DNA of 64,000 nt. Origin: Nitrospira sp. (GTDB lineage: Bacteria; Nitrospirota; Nitrospiria; Nitrospirales; Nitrospiraceae). The DNA is taken from NCBI GenBank assembly GCA_005116965.1, contig SWDG01000025.1:137214-201213 (forward strand), given 5' to 3'. A program made the translations under genes and the position numbers. Below are positions 8,536 to 17,805 of the stretch, piece after piece. The notes under the pieces were generated by a model. That model saw only the letters and a program-made list of their open reading frames with translations. It ran no database searches and had not been told where the DNA came from. Position 1 is the first letter of the stretch. Every line of letters begins with the position of its first letter.

Positions 8536-11500
8536 TTACTCCTGCGACAACTGCGGTGGCGTCATCTCGTCTGATGCCGCAACCGGTTGCGTCCTACGAC
8601 GGGTGAACTTTCGAAGCACGACATAAAACAACGGAACGAAAAATATTGCAAGAAACGTTGCCGCCAACATCCCGCCCATGACTCCAGTCCCGATCGACTG
8701 ACGGCTTGCCGCACCAGCGCCCCTGGCCACCACCAATGGCACCATGCCAAAAATAAAGGCCATCGACGTCATAATAATCGGTCGAAACCGCAGTCGCGCG
8801 GCTTCGATCGCGGCTTCGATCAAGGGACGCCCTGCTTCGTATCGGGTATTGGCGAACTCGACGATCAGAATGGCATTCTTGGCCGTCAAGCCGATCAACG
8901 TCACCAATCCGATCTGGAAATAGATATCATTTTCGAAGCCGCGTAGCCACACGGCGGTGAGCGCGCCGAAAATTCCAAAGGGAACGGCCAGAATCACGGC
9001 GAAGGGAACGACCCAACTCTCGAACTGTGCCGCCAACACGAGGAACACCATCAACAGACCAACGATGAAGACCAGGTTGGACTGGCCGCCCATCCGCCGT
9101 TCCTGAAACGAAAGGCCGCTCCAATCAATCCCATACCCTTGTGGAACCAACACGTCTTTCGCCACACGCTCCAGCGCTTCGAGCGCTTGTCCAGAGCTGA
9201 AACCCGGCGCAGCCGCGCCCATCAGCAATGCCGTATTATACCCATTGAAGTGCTTCACAGGATCCGGCCCGCTCTGATACTCCGCCGTCACCACCGTATC
9301 GAGCGGAATCATATTGGTCCCCTGCGCATTCTGAGCCCGCAAATAGATTTTTGACAAGTCTTGTGGGGTCGACCGAAACTCGGGTTCCGCCTCGGTCTGC
9401 ACGTGATAGACGCGACCAAACTTCACAAAGTCGTTAATATAGAAATTCCCGAAATACGCTTGCAATGTATCAAAGATTTCCGAGATGGGCACACCTAAGG
9501 CTTTCGCCCGTTCCCGATTCACATGGGCATAGACCCGCGGCGAGGACACACGGAAATTCGTCCCCACCCGCCCAATCGCTGGCTCCTGTTGCACCCGTTC
9601 CACAAACTGCTGTGCAACCTCAGCAAACCGCTTAAAATCTTCGCCGGTGGGATCTTGCAACTGCACGGAGAATCCCCCAGCCGCACCGACCCCCTCAATC
9701 GCCGGCGCATTGAATGCCAACAAGAGCGCTTCAGGAATCTTCTCAAACTCAGCGTACGCCGCACCGACCATCGCCTTCACATGGTTCTGCGGCTCCGGCC
9801 GCTCATCCCACGGTATCAGCGGCACAAACATCGTGGCAGAGTTCGGCCCTCTCGTACCAAAGACGAAGTTTTGGCCGGACAGCGCGTCCGTCGAATTGAC
9901 CGCCGGATTCGCTTGAAACACCCGCTCGATTTTCTCAAGCACCGCATCCGTCCGCTGCTTCGAAGCCCCATCCGGCAGCTGTGCGACCACGATGAAGTAC
10001 CCTTGATCCTCTTCAGGCACAAAACTCTTCGGTAACGACTGGAACAGCCAGAATGAGAAGGCAAGCAGCACACCAAAGACCGCCATCACCCGTATAGGTC
10101 TGGCCAAGATCGCACCAACCGTATTGGTATAGCCACGCTGCGTATGTCGAAACAGCCGGTCAAACAGCACCCAGAATACGGCCCGCTCTCCGTGCTGCGA
10201 TTTCAAAACGACCGCACAGAGCGCTGGGCTGAGGGTCAGCGCCACGAATCCTGACACCGTCACGGAGATGGCAATCGTGGCGGCAAACTGCTTATAGAGC
10301 GCCCCGGTGATCCCGCCGACAAAACCGACAGGCGCGAAGACCGCGACCAGGACCAACACGATCGCAATGATGGGCGCCGTCACTTCACTCATCGCCCGTT
10401 TGGCTGCCTCTTTGGCCGACACACGATCTTCGCGCATATGGCGCTCGACATTTTCCACCACCACGATCGCGTCGTCGACCACGATCCCGATCGCGAGCAC
10501 CATTCCAAACAACGTAATGGTGTTGATCGAGAACCCCAGGGCGTAGAGCCCCATAAATGTGCCAATGAGCGAAACCGGCACGGCCACCATAGGAATGACG
10601 GTCGCACGCCAACTCTCAAGGAACAGATAGACGACGAGTACCACCAAAATCATCGCTTCTGCCAACGTCTTCACCACTTCCCTGATCGAGACTTCGATGA
10701 AGTGGGTGGTGTCGTAGGGAACGTCATACGACACGCCTGGTGGGAAATTCTTAGACAGTTCGTCCATCTTGGCTCGTGCGCCACGGACCATTTCAAGGGC
10801 GTTCGCACCGGGAGACAAAAACGTGAGGATGAATGTGGTGGGCTTACTGTTCCAGCGAGCCTCAAGACCATAGGACTGTGCACCCACTTCGACCCGAGCC
10901 ACATCCTTCAAGCGGACCAAGGAACCATCCGGAAGGGCACGCACGATCAACTCCTCAAACTCCTTGACCTCCGTCAGCCGCCCCTTCGCGATAATCGGGA
11001 TCGTGAGTTCCGTGCCCTTCAGTGCTGGTTCCCGCCCGATCGTCCCGGCCGGATAATCACGATTCTGCTCTCGAATAATCGCCGTGATATCGCTCGGTAC
11101 CAGTCCCAGCTTTGCCATATGCAACGGATTGAGAATGATCCGCATGCTGTAACTCGATTGTCCGAACACCCAGGCATCTCCGACACCCTTCACGCGTTTG
11201 AGATCATCGACCACCCGTCGTGCTGCGTAATTCGAGAGGAACACGGAGTCGTGTTGAGGATCAGTCGACTTCAGCACAAACACCGCCAGTAGGTTGCGGG
11301 TTGCCTTTTTGACAGACACGCCTTGCCGAATGACTTCCGCCGGCAACTGGGGTTCCGCGAGCTTTTCACGATTTTGGGTTTGGACCTGGGCGATATCCGG
11401 ATTGGTCCCAACCTCAAACGTCAGCGTGATGGACACATGGCCATCGTTGCTGCTGGTGGATTCAAAGTATAAGAGGTTATCAATGCCGGGGAGCATCACT

Positions 11501-11700
11501 TCGATCGGCCTCGCCACGGCTTCGGCTGCGACTTCCGCACTCGCGCCAGGATAATCCGCTTCAATCTGCACGACCGGTGGGTTCATCTCCGGAAACTGCG
11601 CCACCGGAAGGAACTGCAACGCAAGCAGCCCCATCACCACAATGATGATCGACACCACTGACGCAAGAATCGGACGGTCTATGAAGACGTGCAATTTCAT
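8536..11700 (-). CDS. HAE1-family RND multidrug efflux permease
   Basis: This inner-membrane RND pump of about 1054 residues is full length for the AcrB/MexB family. It starts with FIDRPILASVVSIIIVVMG as TM1. TM4 carries GIVVDDAIVVVENVER, with the paired Asp residues needed for proton relay, and TM10 carries GLTAKNAILIVEFA. Both large periplasmic porter loops are present. The family exports drugs, detergents and hydrophobic toxins using the proton gradient. The first ATG (11700) is preferred over the TTG one codon upstream. It is flanked by its adaptor and channel, so this is a complete tripartite system. No local regulator is visible. Confidence 0.96.
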   Translation of the reverse strand: MKLHVFIDRPILASVVSIIIVVMGLLALQFLPVAQFPEMNPPVVQIEADYPGASAEVAAEAVARPIEVMLPGIDNLLYFESTSSNDGHVSITLTFEVGTNPDIAQVQTQNREKLAEPQLPAEVIRQGVSVKKATRNLLAVFVLKSTDPQHDSVFLSNYAARRVVDDLKRVKGVGDAWVFGQSSYSMRIILNPLHMAKLGLVPSDITAIIREQNRDYPAGTIGREPALKGTELTIPIIAKGRLTEVKEFEELIVRALPDGSLVRLKDVARVEVGAQSYGLEARWNSKPTTFILTFLSPGANALEMVRGARAKMDELSKNFPPGVSYDVPYDTTHFIEVSIREVVKTLAEAMILVVLVVYLFLESWRATVIPMVAVPVSLIGTFMGLYALGFSINTITLFGMVLAIGIVVDDAIVVVENVERHMREDRVSAKEAAKRAMSEVTAPIIAIVLVLVAVFAPVGFVGGITGALYKQFAATIAISVTVSGFVALTLSPALCAVVLKSQHGERAVFWVLFDRLFRHTQRGYTNTVGAILARPIRVMAVFGVLLAFSFWLFQSLPKSFVPEEDQGYFIVVAQLPDGASKQRTDAVLEKIERVFQANPAVNSTDALSGQNFVFGTRGPNSATMFVPLIPWDERPEPQNHVKAMVGAAYAEFEKIPEALLLAFNAPAIEGVGAAGGFSVQLQDPTGEDFKRFAEVAQQFVERVQQEPAIGRVGTNFRVSSPRVYAHVNRERAKALGVPISEIFDTLQAYFGNFYINDFVKFGRVYHVQTEAEPEFRSTPQDLSKIYLRAQNAQGTNMIPLDTVVTAEYQSGPDPVKHFNGYNTALLMGAAAPGFSSGQALEALERVAKDVLVPQGYGIDWSGLSFQERRMGGQSNLVFIVGLLMVFLVLAAQFESWVVPFAVILAVPFGIFGALTAVWLRGFENDIYFQIGLVTLIGLTAKNAILIVEFANTRYEAGRPLIEAAIEAARLRFRPIIMTSMAFIFGMVPLVVARGAGAASRQSIGTGVMGGMLAATFLAIFFVPLFYVVLRKFTRRRTQPVAASDEMTPPQLSQE

Positions 11701-11713
11701 CAACGATGTGTCT

Positions 11714-12901
11714 TCAGGATTGGGGAATGGTGGGAGTTGATTCCGTCACTGAAGGCTTTGTCTGACTCCACGGAACCGCCTTCACCGGCGCGCCAGGACC
11801 GATTTTCATCATCCCATTCACGACCACACGATCACCCTGCTTGAGGCCCGTATCAATCAGCCACTGCTCCCCCCTCCAGTCGGAGGCGACCACGCCACGA
11901 ATCTGGACCTTCTCGTCCTGATCAATGACAAAGACGAACGGCCCTTGGGGCCCCTGCAACACGGCTCGCTGCGGGACAAGAATCGCGTCGGTCTTCGTAT
12001 CACCGGTAAATCGAACCTTGACGAACTGCCCCGGCAAGAGAGTACGCGTGGGATTGGGAAACGTGATGCGTGTTTGCCGTGAGCTAGTTTCCGCTCGCAA
12101 ACCAGGCTCCAACAAATCGAGCACCCCTTCCTGTGGATAAACGGTCCCATCCATGAGCGTAAGCCGACCTCGCAACTGATAGACTCCCGGATGGGTGATT
12201 CGCTTTGCCTCGATGTCCCGTCGTCGCTTCAGGATGAACGTCTCCGGCACGTTGACCACCACATACATGGGATCAACCCGATGGATCGTGGTCAAGAGAT
12301 CGGTTTGAGCCGAGACCAACCGCCCTTCATAATAGCGACTGCGCTCAATAAGCCCGGTGATGGGGGCCGTAATGAGGGTATTATCCAGATCGAACTGCGC
12401 CTTCATCAGATCGGCCTGAGCCCCTGCTAGTGCAGCATGTGCCGACAGCTCTTCTGCAATCGCATCATCCACGTCCTTCTGGCTGACGGCCTGTTCAGCA
12501 AGCAAGGGTTTCACCCGTGCGAGATTCTGCCCGGCTTGGACGACGCGGGCCTCCGCTTGTGCAATCTTGGCCTTCGCACTCGCTGCCACCGCCTTAAACG
12601 GAACAGGGTCGATCTGATACAGCCGATCACCTTTTTTCACATCGCGGCCTTCTGGATAGAGGACCGCCTTCAAAAGTCCCGTCACCTGCGAACGGATCTC
12701 CACCGGACGAGAGGCTTCGGCTTGGCCAATAAATTCAGGTTCATCAGGAACGGTCTGCGTCTGAACCGTGACGACTTCCACTTGGGGTATCGGCGGCGCT
12801 GGCATGGAACCGGCCTCTTGCTTGCACCCAGTCGAGAGCGCGATCGCCACCAGGGCAAGACACGTCGAGACACCGTGTACCAACTGACGCTGTTTCAGCA
12901 T
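11714..12901 (-). CDS. RND periplasmic adaptor lipoprotein (MFP)
   Basis: This protein of about 395 residues is of the AcrA/MexA type. A signal peptide ends in lipobox LSTGC near residue 26, so it is anchored in the inner membrane. It contains the lipoyl half-motifs, a coiled-coil hairpin (about residues 95-165: AKIAQAEARVVQAGQNLARV and following), a TLITAPITGLIERS segment and a beta-barrel. It bridges the pump and the outer-membrane channel. I chose the ATG at 12901 because AAGGTGG precedes it; a GTG three codons upstream is also in frame. It is the first gene of the RND operon. Confidence 0.94.
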   Translation of the reverse strand: MLKQRQLVHGVSTCLALVAIALSTGCKQEAGSMPAPPIPQVEVVTVQTQTVPDEPEFIGQAEASRPVEIRSQVTGLLKAVLYPEGRDVKKGDRLYQIDPVPFKAVAASAKAKIAQAEARVVQAGQNLARVKPLLAEQAVSQKDVDDAIAEELSAHAALAGAQADLMKAQFDLDNTLITAPITGLIERSRYYEGRLVSAQTDLLTTIHRVDPMYVVVNVPETFILKRRRDIEAKRITHPGVYQLRGRLTLMDGTVYPQEGVLDLLEPGLRAETSSRQTRITFPNPTRTLLPGQFVKVRFTGDTKTDAILVPQRAVLQGPQGPFVFVIDQDEKVQIRGVVASDWRGEQWLIDTGLKQGDRVVVNGMMKIGPGAPVKAVPWSQTKPSVTESTPTIPQS

Positions 12902-12959
12902 ACGACCCACCTTATTCTGTATTCCTCACCAAACAAGAGCCCAAGAAGACAAACGTGGC

Positions 12960-12989
12960 ATTGTACGCAGGTCACTCAGTCCGCAGCAA
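12960..12989 (-). promoter_or_regulatory. Possible sigma-70 promoter of the RND operon
   Basis: On the minus strand, TTGCTG (12984-12989) and TACAAT (12960-12965, 5 of 6) are 18 bp apart, about 60 bp upstream of the adaptor start. The -35 box is only a moderate match. Confidence 0.4.
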
Positions 12990-13042
12990 GCCAGCACCCG
13001 ATAAAACTGCTCCTCTTTCCAACAACCACACACCACCACTGT

Positions 13043-13384
13043 TCAAGATTGATCATCAGTCCTGCTCGATGTCTGCTTCCTACACGTCTCCTTCGAGGGT
13101 GCACATCTCTCCAACCTTGTGATCTCTTGAACCACACACGTCGTCAAGCAGCCGGACGCCCGCAGTTCCGCTCCCTGCTGCCACAGACTGGCCAAGAGCG
13201 CCTTGCCATCGGCATCAATGAACGTCACGCCGGTCAAGTCGATCACCGCACAACGTTCGTGGTCCTCAGACATCTTACGGCAATAGGCATTGAGCTCCTC
13301 TACCCAGGGACCGGCTAGACGACCCTCAACCACGAGAGAAACGCTCGACCGCGCTGCATCTCGCTGAGGGGTGATCTTCAACAT
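13043..13384 (-). CDS. STAS-domain protein
   Basis: This 113-residue protein has a STAS/SpoIIAA-like fold. It shows alternating strands (SVSLVVEGRLAGPWVEEL), the loop CAVIDLTGVTFIDADGKALL (about 55-75) where anti-sigma antagonists carry the regulatory Ser, and a downstream helix. Here the position after TFID is Ala-Asp rather than a clear Ser, so phosphorylation control is doubtful. An untypical Cys/Ser/Lys-rich tail follows. The gene starts 10 bp after the zinc-ribbon gene, and both lie behind a sigma-54-type promoter. A partner role in a signalling switch is plausible but not shown. Confidence 0.8.
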   Translation of the reverse strand: MLKITPQRDAARSSVSLVVEGRLAGPWVEELNAYCRKMSEDHERCAVIDLTGVTFIDADGKALLASLWQQGAELRASGCLTTCVVQEITRLERCAPSKETCRKQTSSRTDDQS

Positions 13385-13394
13385 GAACTCACCC

Positions 13395-13649
13395 TCACAG
13401 CAGTCTTCCCTCGTAGGTTCGGCCCACGTCAGTTCCGAGCTGCAACTGCCGATTCTGGAGAATCACTGGATCGACGACCTCCCCACATTGCACACAACGC
13501 CTGACCAGAGAACCGGCCTGGGCTCCACCGGCAATGGAATCGAACGACTCTTCCACCACCATCAGCCCCATGCATCTGGAACAACGGATCGAACCGGCAA
13601 GGTTCTCCCGGCCTTTCAAATTCTTCTGGGACAATCCTGTGGTTGCCAC
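13395..13649 (-). CDS. Small zinc-ribbon protein
   Basis: This 84-residue protein has two Cys pairs, CSRC (about residues 23-26) and CVQC (about 52-55), spaced as in a zinc ribbon. The context IRCSRCMGLMVVEESFD and RRCVQCGEVVDPVI recurs in small proteins of unknown function. The start is GTG preceded by GGGAGG, a very strong ribosome site. It is the first gene of a two-gene unit with the STAS protein. A DNA, RNA or protein-binding role is only a guess. Confidence 0.7.
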   Translation of the reverse strand: MATTGLSQKNLKGRENLAGSIRCSRCMGLMVVEESFDSIAGGAQAGSLVRRCVQCGEVVDPVILQNRQLQLGTDVGRTYEGRLL

Positions 13650-13688
13650 GACAACCTCCCTTGTTTAAGGGCTCACGTATTGGGATGC

Positions 13689-13703
13689 GCAACATGTATG
13701 CCA
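13689..13703 (-). promoter_or_regulatory. Sigma-54-type (-24/-12) promoter
   Basis: The minus strand reads TGGCATACATGTTGC, with the invariant GG and GC dinucleotides exactly ten bases apart. The -12 element lies about 40 bp upstream of the GTG of the zinc-ribbon gene, which leaves a short leader. A sigma-54 activator is encoded about 4 kb away. Confidence 0.6.
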
Positions 13704-13919
13704 ATAGCAACTTGAATAGCTGACACTATTTAAGTAGTGGGAATCATTCTGAAGATGCTTGGCCGAAAGAGACGATCAAACTGAAGGATTGTAAGGTAAT
13801 CTGCCGATCCCACGGCACGCTGCCGAAAGAGCGGCACCGTACAGCTCAACACCTTCACGGGCTGGGCTGCAGAGAGTCAGACCTATGGACTGAGCCGCTG
13901 CCCAGGGTGGTGCCGCATA

Positions 13920-15062
13920 TTAATCCAGTGTCTGGCGATACCGCTTAACCCCGATCGCCAACACCACGACCGCGAATAGAGCGATCGGCCAGAGCTGGAG
14001 CGCCACCTCCTCTACTCCATTACCCTTCAGCATGATCCCTCGGACAATCCGCAGAAAATGCGTGAGCGGCAGCACCTCCCCGATCGACTGCGCCCATTGC
14101 GGCATGCCACGAAACGGGAACATAAAGCCCGACAGCAGAAGGGAAGGCAAAAAGAAAAAGAACGACAACTGGACGGCCTGCAATTGGTTCTGCGCCAAAG
14201 TGGAAAATGTGATCCCCATTGCCAGGTTGGCCACGATGAAGATCAAAGCCGACACAAACAGCATCGGAATATTGCCGTAGACCGGCACGTTGAACAGCAG
14301 ATGGGACGCCAGAAGTATCAGCACCACCTGAATAAAGCCGACCAAAATATAGGGCAACACCTTCCCCAGCATGACCTCAAACGGCCTGGTCGGCATCGAG
14401 AGGAGATTTTCCATCGTGCCCCGTTCCCGTTCACGTGTAATGGCCAGACCGGTGATCATCACCATTGTCATGGTTAACACGACACCCATCAGCCCCGGCA
14501 CGATGTTGTATTGCGTGATGCCTTCGGGGTTATAGCGCGCGTGAATGTGTACATTGATCGGACTATCACTTCCGGCAAGATAGGCTAAGGGACCTGTCAG
14601 ATCTCGGGTGAGCGCCGTCGTCGCCAACTGGCGCAATGCGCCGATGGCATTGCTGGTCGCAGCCGGATCGGTTGCGTCGGCCTCAACGAGGATCGCCGGT
14701 CGTTCGCCGCGAAGCACGTCGCGGGAGAAGTTCGGTGGAATATTGACGACGAACTGTGCCTCACCGCGTGCCAATACCTCCTCCGCCTCCTGTTCGGTCG
14801 CCACATTACGAACAAACTCGAAGTAATTGCTGTTGCGAATCGCGTGCAGAAGCGTTCGCCCATGAGGACCGTGGTCAGCCAGCAACACCACCGTCGGCAG
14901 GTGTTTCGGATCCGCGTTGATCGCGAAGCCAAAGAGAACGAGCTGGATCAGCGGGATACCGACCATCATCCCGAAAGTCACGCGGTCGCGACGCATCTGA
15001 ATGAATTCCTTCACGACAATTGCCCCAAAACGGGACAGGGAGAACGTAGAAGACGGGCTCAT
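13920..15062 (-). CDS. ABC-2 type transporter permease
   Basis: This 380-residue permease has the ABC2_membrane_3 layout. One N-terminal TM segment (FGMMVGIPLIQLVLFGFAINAD, about residue 30) is followed by a large extracytoplasmic domain to about residue 175. A cluster of five hydrophobic segments begins at GLMGVVLTMTMVMITGLAI. It resembles YhhJ/YbhR-type subunits that pair with an HlyD-like adaptor. Its start overlaps the ATPase stop (ATGA). YbhFSR-like systems usually have two permease genes; only one is present here, so a homodimer is likely. The operon ends here. Confidence 0.9.
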   Translation of the reverse strand: MSPSSTFSLSRFGAIVVKEFIQMRRDRVTFGMMVGIPLIQLVLFGFAINADPKHLPTVVLLADHGPHGRTLLHAIRNSNYFEFVRNVATEQEAEEVLARGEAQFVVNIPPNFSRDVLRGERPAILVEADATDPAATSNAIGALRQLATTALTRDLTGPLAYLAGSDSPINVHIHARYNPEGITQYNIVPGLMGVVLTMTMVMITGLAITRERERGTMENLLSMPTRPFEVMLGKVLPYILVGFIQVVLILLASHLLFNVPVYGNIPMLFVSALIFIVANLAMGITFSTLAQNQLQAVQLSFFFFLPSLLLSGFMFPFRGMPQWAQSIGEVLPLTHFLRIVRGIMLKGNGVEEVALQLWPIALFAVVVLAIGVKRYRQTLD

Positions 15063-15999
15063 GACGTGAAATGATCCGGTGCCTGTTGCATGAGGTGGAT
15101 AAAGGCATCTTCAAGCCCCGTGTCGACCCGATGCCATTCATAAGGCGCTCGGCGAAACGCTGCCACTGCTGCGTCGAGCGCGTCCGGATCGTCTCCACTG
15201 ACATGGAGTCGGTCTCCGAACGCCACAGCCTGTTGCACGCCAGACTGTTGCCGGATCTGTCCAGCCAACTGATGGAGGTCCGGACCACTGACCGACCACG
15301 TCGTCAGGCTCGCACGCTGAATGACGTCAGAGACCGTCCCATCGGCGAGCAGCGTCCCGTAAGCGATATAGGCGAGTCGATGGCAACGCTCGGCTTCATC
15401 CATGTAATGGGTCGTGATGAGAAATGTGAGCCCCTCGGCAGCCAGCTCATGAATCTGTTCCCAGAACTCTCGTCTCGCTTTGGGATCGACGCCGGCTGTC
15501 GGCTCATCAAGTAAGAGCAATTGCGGCCGATGGATCAAGCAGGCAGCCAGCGCCAACCTCTGTTTCCAGCCGCCTGACAGGTGGCCCGCAAGCTGTTGCC
15601 GCCGACCTGCAAGCCCCAGCCGTTCGAGACTCCGCTCGACGGCCTCCCGCCGATTGGGAATTCCGAACATGCGTCCGACAAAGTCTAAATTTTCGGCGAT
15701 GCTCAAGTCCTCATAGAAACTGAACCGCTGGGTCATATAGCCGACAACGGTTTTGATCATTTCGCTCTCCGTAATCACGTCATACCCAGACAAGTCCCGC
15801 TCCCTTCATCAGCCTGTAAGAGGCCGCAGAGCATACGAATGAAGGTCGTCTTTCCACTGCCGTTGGGACCCAGGAAGCCGTAAATTTCCCCTCGACGCAC
15901 TTGCAGCCCAATATGGTCCACAACAGTCCGCGCCCCGAACCGCTTCGTCATGCCCCGCACGTCGATGACGAGGTCTTCTCCGGTTCGAACCTGCGTCAT
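15059..15999 (-). pseudogene. ABC transporter ATP-binding protein, frameshifted
   Basis: Two adjacent frames together encode a normal ATPase of about 313 residues. The first (15999 to about 15790) carries Walker A GPNGSGKTT at about 44-52. The second carries the signature LSGGWKQRL, Walker B LLLLDEP and the His switch ITTHYMDEAE. The expected join DEGSGTCLGYDVITE is broken at about 15787-15790, where restoring one G in a short G run (CTGGGTAT) rejoins the frames. As written, translation stops after 74 residues. The ATG overlaps the adaptor stop, and the frame's end overlaps the permease start. The rest of the operon is intact, so a consensus error is as likely as true inactivation. Confidence 0.85.
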
Positions 16000-16985
16000 C
16001 GGGCAACTCCAAATCGCATGTCCACCGGTTGGCCAGGATGCAAATTGCCTGCGACCTCCTGGTCAAACAGAACTTCAACCATAAAGACCAATTTTTCTCG
16101 GCTTCCCTGGCTGTAGATCACAGGTGGCGTATATTCAGCCCGTGGCGAAATATAGCTCACGGTTCCATGAATCGAGCCTTGTATACCATCGACCAAGACC
16201 TGTACCGGATCACCGAGCGTGATCGTCCCAAGCTTGGCTTGAGAGACAAATGCACGCACCTTGATGTGGTCAGGTGGTAACAAGACAACGACAGGCCGTC
16301 CGGCCGGCACCCATTCGCCCTCTCGATACAGCGTGTCGAAGACAAACCCTGTCTTGGGTGCGAGTTGACGCTTCTGCGCAAGATCCCATTCCGCCTTCGC
16401 GAGCGCTGCCTCCTTTGCTCGGACTTCTGCTTGAGCCTCAGCGATTTGATCCGTGCGAGAACCTAAAAGAGCCGTACTCAAGTCTGCTTCGAGCTGTGAG
16501 ACGCGCTGCTGGTTTTGATCCCGCGCAGATCGGGCCCGATCCACCTCAACCTCCACCGCCGCACCGGGCACTGCCGCAAGCCCTTCCTGACGTACGACTT
16601 CGCGCAGCGAGAGCTGCAATGCTGTTTGGGCTTGTTGTAATTGCGCCCTCAGAGAGGCAATCTCAGAGGGTCGTTTGCCTTTTCTCCGATCTTCGAGAGT
16701 CGCCCGTGCTTGGCTCAATTTTCGTTCTGCTTCATCCCTCGTGGCTTTCTCAGAGCTTTGATCGAGTGCAAACAGAGAATCTCCCGCCTTCACCTGCATA
16801 CCACGCCGCACCGATAAGGTAGCTAAAGCCCCGCCATAGGGAGACGCCACATAGACATACTCTCCTTCCGCATAGCCCTGGACCAGATCGGAGGGAGCCT
16901 TATCGCAGCCTGTCATGCGACCGACCACCATCAGGGCGAGTAGACCGAGAAGAAACCGCTTTGAGATCCTTCGGCCATGGCTCAT
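15996..16985 (-). CDS. HlyD-family periplasmic adaptor lipoprotein of the ABC exporter
   Basis: This 329-residue membrane-fusion protein has a signal peptide with a probable lipobox MTGC near residue 27. A biotinyl-lipoyl half (VASPYGGALATLSVRRGMQVKAGDSLF) is followed by a long coiled-coil region (about 75-195, with repeated RAQLQQAQTAL-type heptads) and a second lipoyl/barrel region. It resembles YbhG/YhiI adaptors, which pair with ABC-2 exporters. The start overlaps the TetR gene stop (TGATG) and the end overlaps the ATPase start (ATGA). The cargo is not evident. Confidence 0.9.
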   Translation of the reverse strand: MSHGRRISKRFLLGLLALMVVGRMTGCDKAPSDLVQGYAEGEYVYVASPYGGALATLSVRRGMQVKAGDSLFALDQSSEKATRDEAERKLSQARATLEDRRKGKRPSEIASLRAQLQQAQTALQLSLREVVRQEGLAAVPGAAVEVEVDRARSARDQNQQRVSQLEADLSTALLGSRTDQIAEAQAEVRAKEAALAKAEWDLAQKRQLAPKTGFVFDTLYREGEWVPAGRPVVVLLPPDHIKVRAFVSQAKLGTITLGDPVQVLVDGIQGSIHGTVSYISPRAEYTPPVIYSQGSREKLVFMVEVLFDQEVAGNLHPGQPVDMRFGVAR

Positions 16986-17614
16986 CAGCTCACCGCTTTC
17001 CCTTTGGGAACCAGCGCACCTTCCAAGATGAGGTGGATGACAGCCGAATAGCCCTTCTCCACCGTGAGACCTAGCTCTATCAGCTTGGGTGGATTCATGA
17101 TGGTCTGGACGGCGCCTAGTAAAATTTCGATAATCAGGTGAATTGAGATGTCGCGCCTGATCACACCGGCTTTCTTGCCGTCTTCGAATAGCCCGCCGAA
17201 ATAGCGTCGGATCAGCTCATGTCGCCGTTGCTCGATCAGCTGAAACAGTTCTGGACTCTCACGCCCAATGTCTCGCACGAAAGCCGGCTGGATCTCCGCC
17301 GTGTGCCGTTGCAAACAGCTGAGGAACTGATGGAGTGCCATGTCGACATCAGCAGCTTGTGCCTTCGCTAACTGTTCAAGATCCGCTTCCACCTCTCTGA
17401 ATTTGTCCTTCAACACGGCCTCAATCAGCGCGGCCTTGCTTGGAAAGGACACATAGAGGGTCTTTTTACTCATGCCCAATTCGGCGGCCAGGTCATCCAT
17501 GCTCACGGAGCGAAATCCGTGGGCAAGGAATTGGCAGCGCGCTGCACGAATGACTCGTTGAGCGGCAGAACGCCCGACCGAAGACACGTGCCCTTTAGAC
17601 TTGCCTATCGACAT
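16985..17614 (-). CDS. TetR/AcrR-family transcriptional repressor
   Basis: This 209-residue protein has an N-terminal helix-turn-helix (about residues 18-64: RVIRAARCQFLAHGF, then DLAAELGMSKKTLYVSFPSKAAL). A helical ligand-binding domain and a TetR_C-like end follow. It is the first gene of the operon, ahead of the adaptor, ATPase and permease. A perfect inverted repeat sits about 19 bp upstream of its start. Autorepression with control of the exporter operon is therefore the straightforward reading. The inducer is unknown. Confidence 0.93.
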   Translation of the reverse strand: MSIGKSKGHVSSVGRSAAQRVIRAARCQFLAHGFRSVSMDDLAAELGMSKKTLYVSFPSKAALIEAVLKDKFREVEADLEQLAKAQAADVDMALHQFLSCLQRHTAEIQPAFVRDIGRESPELFQLIEQRRHELIRRYFGGLFEDGKKAGVIRRDISIHLIIEILLGAVQTIMNPPKLIELGLTVEKGYSAVIHLILEGALVPKGKAVS

Positions 17615-17632
17615 ACCACCTCACTGCACCAT

Positions 17633-17660
17633 AGAAACTATTATAGTATCAATAGTTTCT
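17633..17660 (-). promoter_or_regulatory. TetR operator: perfect 10-bp inverted repeat
   Basis: The arms AGAAACTATT (17633-17642) and AATAGTTTCT (17651-17660) are exact reverse complements around an 8-bp spacer. On the minus strand TATAAT (17640-17645) falls inside the palindrome and TTGACA (17670-17675) lies upstream. Their 24-bp spacing is too long for a standard pair, so the true -10 may be the nearby GATACT. Overlap of the operator with the promoter fits repression by the adjacent TetR protein. Confidence 0.8.
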
Positions 17661-17805
17661 TCGCGGTGCTGTCAAGCAACGATTCTTGCAGGGACACAGC
17701 AAGACCATACACCACGAACTGCTGACACTTCAGGAAATGAAACGCTCAAAAAGGCGTCACCGTCCGACAAGACAGCCGAAAGGACCAGAAGTGGAAGTCG
17801 TACTG

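Noticed and set aside
10438-11292. 284-codon plus-strand ORF inside the RND pump gene
   Set aside because: It lies wholly antisense to a complete HAE1 pump; the translation is His/Arg/Asp-rich with no family features, as expected of a shadow frame.
12437-13318. 293-codon plus-strand ORF spanning the adaptor and STAS genes
   Set aside because: It crosses two real genes and their promoter region and reads as low-information His/Arg/Leu-rich sequence.
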